Part shown: positions 60,138 through 64,000 of the stretch, in pieces
Numbering within the stretch: the stretch's first letter is position 1
How the letters are laid out: each line of letters opens with the position of its first letter
From: Gammaproteobacteria bacterium
GTDB taxonomy: Bacteria; Pseudomonadota; Gammaproteobacteria; UBA6186; Azoamicaceae
Assembly (NCBI GenBank): GCA_020054325.1
Contig: JAGVLG010000091.1
Span: forward strand, 1 to 64,000
DNA: 64,000 nucleotides
Direction of reading: 5' to 3'
Notes under the pieces: generated by a model
The model's database searches: none
Told to the model about the DNA's origin: nothing
What the model saw: the letters and a program-made list of their open reading frames with translations, nothing else
Made by a program: the position numbers and the translations under genes

Positions 60138-61086
60138 TTGCAGCTCCTGTTAACTTCTCTGCAACACGCAACACCGCACTACGAGCCCGCACATTATTTG
60201 CAATTTCAAGTGCAGAAGGCTTTTGCGCTTTGCCGATCATGCGTAATTTAGGATTTAATTGTGCTTGGGTCACTGGCAACAAATGTGGAAAATCATCACC
60301 TTTAGCTTCTTTAGCAATAAATTGCTTCACAATCCGATCTTCAAGAGAATGAAAACTAATTACTGCTAAACGTCCTAAAGGAGCTAATACCATGAGCACT
60401 TGCTGCAATACCATCGCTAAATCCTCTAGCTCATGGTTAACGTGCATGCGAATCGCCTGAAAACTACGTGTAGCAGGATGCTTGTGTTTTTCCTTAACAG
60501 GGATTGCATTGCTGATTATTGCAGCTAATTGCGTGGTAGAAGTGATTGGTTGTTTTTGACGTTCGTTTACAATTGCAGCAGCAATGCGCTTACTAAACCG
60601 CTCTTCACCTAAAGTTTTTAATACACTAGCAATCTCCGTTTCTTTGGCCGTTTTCAACCACTCTGCTGCCGAAATGCCACTATTTGGATCCATGCGCATA
60701 TCTAAATCGCCATCGCGCATAAAGCTAAAACCACGCTCGGCTTGATCTAATTGCGGTGAGGAAACCCCTAAGTCAAAAAGTATCCCATCAACTTTTTGCA
60801 CAACTTGTTGTTGCTCACAAAATACTTGTAGTTCTTTGAAAGAGCCAGCGTACACTTTAACACGCGAATCGAGCGCTGCTAATGCATTAGCATCAGCAAT
60901 TGCTTGCGGATCTTTATCCATAACTAAAAGTTTGCCGTTAGAATTTAAGCGTGTCAAAATGGCGCGCGAATGCCCACCGCGCCCATAGGTTGCATCCACA
61001 TAAAATCCAGATGGCTTAATATTTAATGCATTAATAGCTTCATCTAGCATTACAGCTTGATGGTTTGTTGGCTCATTTTGTTTCAT
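60130..61086 (-). CDS. rsmH: 16S rRNA (cytosine-1402-N4)-methyltransferase RsmH
   Basis: 318 residues (E. coli 313). SAM enzyme; seen are YVDATYGRGGHSRAIL, FDLGVSSPQLDQAERGFSFM, DGDLDMRMDP, and LAVISFHSLEDRIVKQF. The ATG at 61086 (MKQNEPTNHQAVMLDEA) aligns with the E. coli N-terminus and has AGAAG upstream. ATG codons at 61113 and 61119, closer to the mraZ stop, are also possible. Second gene of the dcw operon. Confidence 0.96.
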   Translation of the reverse strand: MKQNEPTNHQAVMLDEAINALNIKPSGFYVDATYGRGGHSRAILTRLNSNGKLLVMDKDPQAIADANALAALDSRVKVYAGSFKELQVFCEQQQVVQKVDGILFDLGVSSPQLDQAERGFSFMRDGDLDMRMDPNSGISAAEWLKTAKETEIASVLKTLGEERFSKRIAAAIVNERQKQPITSTTQLAAIISNAIPVKEKHKHPATRSFQAIRMHVNHELEDLAMVLQQVLMVLAPLGRLAVISFHSLEDRIVKQFIAKEAKGDDFPHLLPVTQAQLNPKLRMIGKAQKPSALEIANNVRARSAVLRVAEKLTGAAND

Positions 61087-61120
61087 TTTTTCTTCTAATT
61101 TAGCAACTAACATAAACATC

Positions 61121-61579
61121 CTATAAGGACAACGTTTGCAGCTCGATAGGTAATGCGGTAACCTTGCCAGCCTCAAGCGTTAGCCATTCCTTGCGCCGTG
61201 CTTCCCAATTGGCAGCACTCCAAATTTCAAACTTTTTACCTTGCCCTACTAACATCACTTGCTTTTCTAATTCAGCATAATCGCGTAATACTTGCGGCAA
61301 CAAAATTCTACCGCTGTTATCTAAAGTTACTTCGCAAGCATGCCCGATTAATAATCGTTGCACGCGTCGTGCTGCTGGATTAAAACTTGGTAATGCTTCA
61401 AGTTTGGCCTCAATATTTTCCCAGTCGGGTAAAGGGTACAATAATAAACACTTTTCTTCAGTATCTATAGTCACTACAAGCTCATTATCTGCATCTGAAT
61501 ACAAAATATCCCGATATCTCGTTGGCAACGCGAGCCGGCCTTTCTCGTCCAAATTGATCGCGTTTAAACCACGGTACAT
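61121..61579 (-). CDS. mraZ: Transcriptional regulator MraZ
   Basis: 152 residues (E. coli 152). Two AbrB-like swapped-hairpin repeats: INLDEKGRLALPTRYRD near residue 10 and LDNSGRILLPQVLRDYA near 80. MraZ represses its own dcw promoter in E. coli by binding TGGGN repeats, and matching repeats lie directly upstream here. First gene of the cluster. Confidence 0.97.
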   Translation of the reverse strand: MYRGLNAINLDEKGRLALPTRYRDILYSDADNELVVTIDTEEKCLLLYPLPDWENIEAKLEALPSFNPAARRVQRLLIGHACEVTLDNSGRILLPQVLRDYAELEKQVMLVGQGKKFEIWSAANWEARRKEWLTLEAGKVTALPIELQTLSL

Positions 61580-61593
61580 GAACTCTTTTTAAA

Positions 61594-61627
61594 CCCCACT
61601 TTGATCCACTTTTACCCACTTATCCAC
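61594..61627 (-). promoter_or_regulatory. MraZ operator (TGG repeats)
   Basis: Minus strand reads TGGAT-AAG, then TGGGT, TGGAT and TGGGG at exactly 10-base spacing. Direct TGGGN repeats with 5-base spacers are the known MraZ sites. They lie between the -10 element and the mraZ ATG. Confidence 0.8.
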
Positions 61628-61657
61628 AATATAGGTTGAATAGCTTATGATTGTCAA
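61628..61657 (-). promoter_or_regulatory. dcw operon promoter before mraZ
   Basis: Minus strand TTGACA (61652-61657), 18-base spacer, TATATT (61628-61633). Transcription would start near 61621, inside the MraZ boxes, which fits autorepression. Confidence 0.75.
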
Positions 61658-61795
61658 GGATAGTTTCCATACTTAGTTTGATTACTGTTTACAGAACAAT
61701 GAGTTAGGCATTTGTTTTGTTTACTGGCTAATTTATGGATAAACATGACGAGCACCAGTATCTTGTTTGATTAAGGGTCGGCTTGATGGCCAAGT

Positions 61796-62932
61796 TTAGA
61801 TCATATTAGTCTCAATACAAAACTTGTGGAAAGGCAATACGCGACACCCAGTATCTCGATGAATATAATCCTGCTTGCCCATATGTACTTGAAAGAATTT
61901 CGGGATTTCTGTACGTTGCTTGAAGTATTTAATGTGCGGTGAAAGATCTGCATCGTTGAGTTTACATTCAACGGCAAATAGTGGTTTTTTTTGTTTTAAT
62001 ACAACGAAGTCAACCTCTCGACTGTCCGTATCACGTAAATAGCGCAATTCCATATCGTAGCCTTCCCAATCTTGCTGAAAATGACAATATTTCAACAGCT
62101 GTGATGCTACCATATTCTCAAAACGCACACTTGGATCCTCAATAATGCTCCAATCCCAAAGATACAGCTTCTGTTCTTTTTGCACCGCACGTATTCTAGG
62201 GGATCCAAATGGTGCAATTCTAAATGAGATATACATAGCATCCAGCTTCTGGATCCAATCTGCTACAGTAGCTTGAGCCACTTGCAAGGTTATGGCCAAA
62301 TTGTTTATCGAAAGAGGCGAACAAATTCTATTAGGTAGTTCTAACACCAATAATTCTAACTTGCCAATATCACGCACCTGCGATAATTCGCGTAAATCAT
62401 CATAAATCACTCTACGAATTCTTTCATTTTGCCAACGTCGCAGCATTCGTGGATTTTGTTTAAAGAGCGGCTCTGGAAAGCCACCAAACACGAATAATTG
62501 CTCCAAATCATTAAGGCTGGGTTTATTGTTAAGTTCTAGAAGAGAAAACGGATGCAAACGATAGTAGTGATATCTACCATGCATTGAATCCCCTCCCCTA
62601 TTAAAAAAATCCAACTTGGCCGAGCCAGTAACAAGAAAGTTCTGCTTGTTTTTTCTTGTGTCAAAAAAACCCTTAACTAAGTTCTTCCAGTCGGCATATT
62701 TATGGATTTCATCTAATACTACAATTGGCACAGAAGGTAATTTACCTTGCAATAATGCCTGTCGCATTGGCGCATAATCCCAATTTAGATAGCCTGGATC
62801 TGTTAGTGCCTTAGTCTTTAGATATTGCAATGCAACAGTGGTTTTTCCTACCTGCCTTGGACCTCCTATAAAGACCATTTTTTGCCTTAGATCTTCAGTA
62901 ATATATGAACTCAAATAGCGTTGCAATTGCAT
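61796..62932 (-). CDS. AAA ATPase with DUF4143 and nuclease-like C-terminus (378 aa)
   Basis: Same family as 38821-40203, but only distantly alike. Walker A is GGPRQVGKTTVALQYL, Walker B IVVLDEIHKYADW, then FLVTGSAKLDFFNRGGDSMHGRYHYYRLHPFS (the FxVTGSAxLD signature), the DUF4143 part with LFVFGGFPEPL and a winged-helix-like SINNLAITLQVAQATVADWI, and a C-terminal SREVDFVVLKQKKPLFAVECKL (E-D...ExK nuclease-like). ATG at 62932 ends close to the tandem palindromes. On the same strand as mraZ but downstream of nothing, so it is a single accessory gene. Confidence 0.85.
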   Translation of the reverse strand: MQLQRYLSSYITEDLRQKMVFIGGPRQVGKTTVALQYLKTKALTDPGYLNWDYAPMRQALLQGKLPSVPIVVLDEIHKYADWKNLVKGFFDTRKNKQNFLVTGSAKLDFFNRGGDSMHGRYHYYRLHPFSLLELNNKPSLNDLEQLFVFGGFPEPLFKQNPRMLRRWQNERIRRVIYDDLRELSQVRDIGKLELLVLELPNRICSPLSINNLAITLQVAQATVADWIQKLDAMYISFRIAPFGSPRIRAVQKEQKLYLWDWSIIEDPSVRFENMVASQLLKYCHFQQDWEGYDMELRYLRDTDSREVDFVVLKQKKPLFAVECKLNDADLSPHIKYFKQRTEIPKFFQVHMGKQDYIHRDTGCRVLPFHKFCIETNMI

Positions 62933-62933
62933 T

Positions 62934-62960
62934 AGTATTTTAAACCCTACTTTAAAACAA
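62934..62960. repeat. Imperfect copy of the 38-bp palindrome
   Basis: agtattttaaaccctacttt and following bases match the palindrome at 62966 onward at a 32-base period (about 25 of 32 positions). It touches the ATPase start codon. Confidence 0.6.
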
Positions 62961-62998
62961 TCATGAGTATTTTAAAGTATACTTTAAAATACTCATGA
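62961..62998. promoter_or_regulatory. Perfect 38-bp palindrome
   Basis: Each arm is TCATGAGTATTTTAAAGTA and the centre falls between 62979 and 62980. All 19 base pairs match. Its edge is 29 bases before the ATPase start codon, so it is a likely operator or binding site, or a cruciform-forming element. Confidence 0.85.
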
Positions 62999-63146
62999 AA
63001 CCAAGTGGTACATCTAACCATAGCATTAACAGTTGCTATTTGTTATAAAACTGGCAAATCGGGAAAGACACTAAATTGGCGCTATACAATAGTCTTGCTA
63101 AACTATACGAGTATAAAATTGTTATAATTTTGCAAGGATTGCGAGA

Positions 63147-63923
63147 ATGATAAACTCTTTTGTAGTTTCATTAGGTTTTATTTTACTTTTAATTTCATTA
63201 ACCTTAAGTGTAATCCTTGGCCGTAATGTCGGCCTAAAACATTTACAATTGCTATCAAAAGAGAAACTCGAGATAGTTGGGGTAGCCGAAAGCTCAGTAT
63301 TTGCACTATTGGCATTACTAATAGCTTTTACTTTCTCTGGTGCTTACGATAGATATGAAACACGCAAGTTGCACCTTGTAGAAGAAGCTGATGCCTTTGG
63401 AAAAGCTTATAACTACAGTTATCTTATTCCTAAAAACGTACAAGCAACAATGCAACAAGATATTCGTAATTATCTTGATTGTTATTTAACAATATTTAGA
63501 GACGTATCGAATCGTGCCAAAATTGCCAGCGATTTGGAGCGCGCAGAAGAAATTGAAGCCAAAGTTTGGCAGGCTGCTGTTAAAGCAAGCGAAGAAACAA
63601 CTAATAAAGCTTTAGCACAAGTATATCTACCCGCCTTTAACGACATGTTTGAAGCCGCGCATGTAGGCTATTATTTAACCCAAATGCATCCACCCCGCAT
63701 TATATTTGTACTCTTGGTTGCTCTGGCCTTACTTGGTGGTTTTCTAGTGGGGTATACTTCGGCTGAGACCAAGCAAAAGCGCCCAATCCATTCTATATGT
63801 TATGTGGTTTTAACTACTGTAATAATCTATGTTATTATCAACATAGAGTACCCGCGCATGGGTATTGTTGATATGGATGCTTTTGATAAGGTTTTAATCC
63901 AAGTAAGGCAAAGAATTGAATAA
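63147..63923 (+). CDS. DUF4239 (bestrophin-like) membrane protein (258 aa)
   Basis: Two membrane segments near the N-terminus (FVVSLGFILLLISLTLSVILG and SVFALLALLIAFTFSGAYD, the latter shown in part) and two near the C-terminus (IIFVLLVALALLGGFLVGY, YVVLTTVIIYVIINI) flank a helical cytoplasmic part with YDRYETRKLHLVEEADAFG, the DUF4239 signature (FSGAxDRxxxRR..LVEEAxA). Members are thought to be channel-like; no activity is known. An AAGGA precedes the ATG by about 10 bases. Single gene. Confidence 0.8.
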   Translation: MINSFVVSLGFILLLISLTLSVILGRNVGLKHLQLLSKEKLEIVGVAESSVFALLALLIAFTFSGAYDRYETRKLHLVEEADAFGKAYNYSYLIPKNVQATMQQDIRNYLDCYLTIFRDVSNRAKIASDLERAEEIEAKVWQAAVKASEETTNKALAQVYLPAFNDMFEAAHVGYYLTQMHPPRIIFVLLVALALLGGFLVGYTSAETKQKRPIHSICYVVLTTVIIYVIINIEYPRMGIVDMDAFDKVLIQVRQRIE

Positions 63924-63933
63924 GCATTCATGA

Positions 63934-63952
63934 CTGTCGAAATTGCCGACAG
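63934..63952. other. Small hairpin after the DUF4239 gene
   Basis: CTGTCG and CGACAG pair around a 7-base loop, 10 bases after the stop codon. No T-run follows, so it is not a standard intrinsic terminator. Confidence 0.3.
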
Positions 63953-64000
63953 CCCCTAGGCAAATGACTCTTCCTGATGTGACTCAATGAATACTGCCGG

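Noticed and set aside
63934-63952. Intrinsic terminator after the DUF4239 gene
   Set aside because: Short stem and no T-run.
1-64000. tRNA, rRNA, insertion sequence or phage genes
   Set aside because: Intergenic regions were read for cloverleaf ends, terminal inverted repeats and transposase or integrase motifs; none was found.

Overview
The window is AT-rich DNA from a gammaproteobacterium. It carries an almost complete division and cell wall (dcw) cluster with lpxC, secA and a DciA gene at its end, plus tldD/tldE, yacG and ilvE. MurE has the DNPR motif of meso-diaminopimelate-adding enzymes and lpxC implies lipid A, so the cell is Gram-negative with DAP peptidoglycan. Very large proteins with ankyrin-like, LRR-like, OTU-protease-like and proline- or Ser-Pro-rich regions lie among these housekeeping genes. 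That mix suggests a host-associated, probably intracellular organism of the Legionellales/Coxiella/Berkiella type. The lineage is an inference, because no rRNA or tRNA gene is present to fix it.

Region 1 (1-13.4 kb) is accessory. A 1586-residue modular protein ends in a short toxin-like tip and is followed 4 bp later by an immunity-like gene. Next comes a 204-bp near-copy of the protein's pre-tip segment, a decayed replacement tip, and a second, unrelated immunity-like gene. This is the layout of a polymorphic toxin locus with an orphan C-terminal cassette. A divergent unknown gene and a 1.8-kilo-residue ankyrin-containing protein follow. The ankyrin gene appears to have lost its true 5' end to a frameshift and a stop codon.

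Region 2 (13.4-29.7 kb) is mixed housekeeping: an AsmA-like protein, TldE/TldD, a TPR/MA-like metallopeptidase, an acyl-CoA synthetase overlapping yacG, ilvE, a Ser-Pro-rich unknown, a YiiX-like hydrolase, a TPR membrane protein, secA, and a divergent DciA gene.

Region 3 (29.7-61.7 kb) is the dcw cluster, read on the minus strand: mraZ-rsmH-ftsL-ftsI-murE-murF-mraY-murD-ftsW-[small exported protein and FtsH-like protease]-murG-[island]-murC-dacB-murB-ddl-ftsQ-ftsA-ftsZ-lpxC. Most genes overlap by ATGA or GTGA junctions. A 9.6-kb island between murG and murC holds an OTU-domain giant, a 1442-residue unknown, and an AAA ATPase of the DUF4143 type. dacB is frameshifted at a run of seven A. The mraZ promoter and three 10-bp-spaced MraZ boxes are readable.

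Region 4 (61.8-64 kb) holds a second DUF4143-type ATPase and a DUF4239-like membrane protein. Each of the two ATPase genes is preceded by a tandem array of palindromes (33-bp and 32-bp period), which is the most unusual non-coding structure here. No CRISPR array, insertion sequence, tRNA or rRNA was seen.
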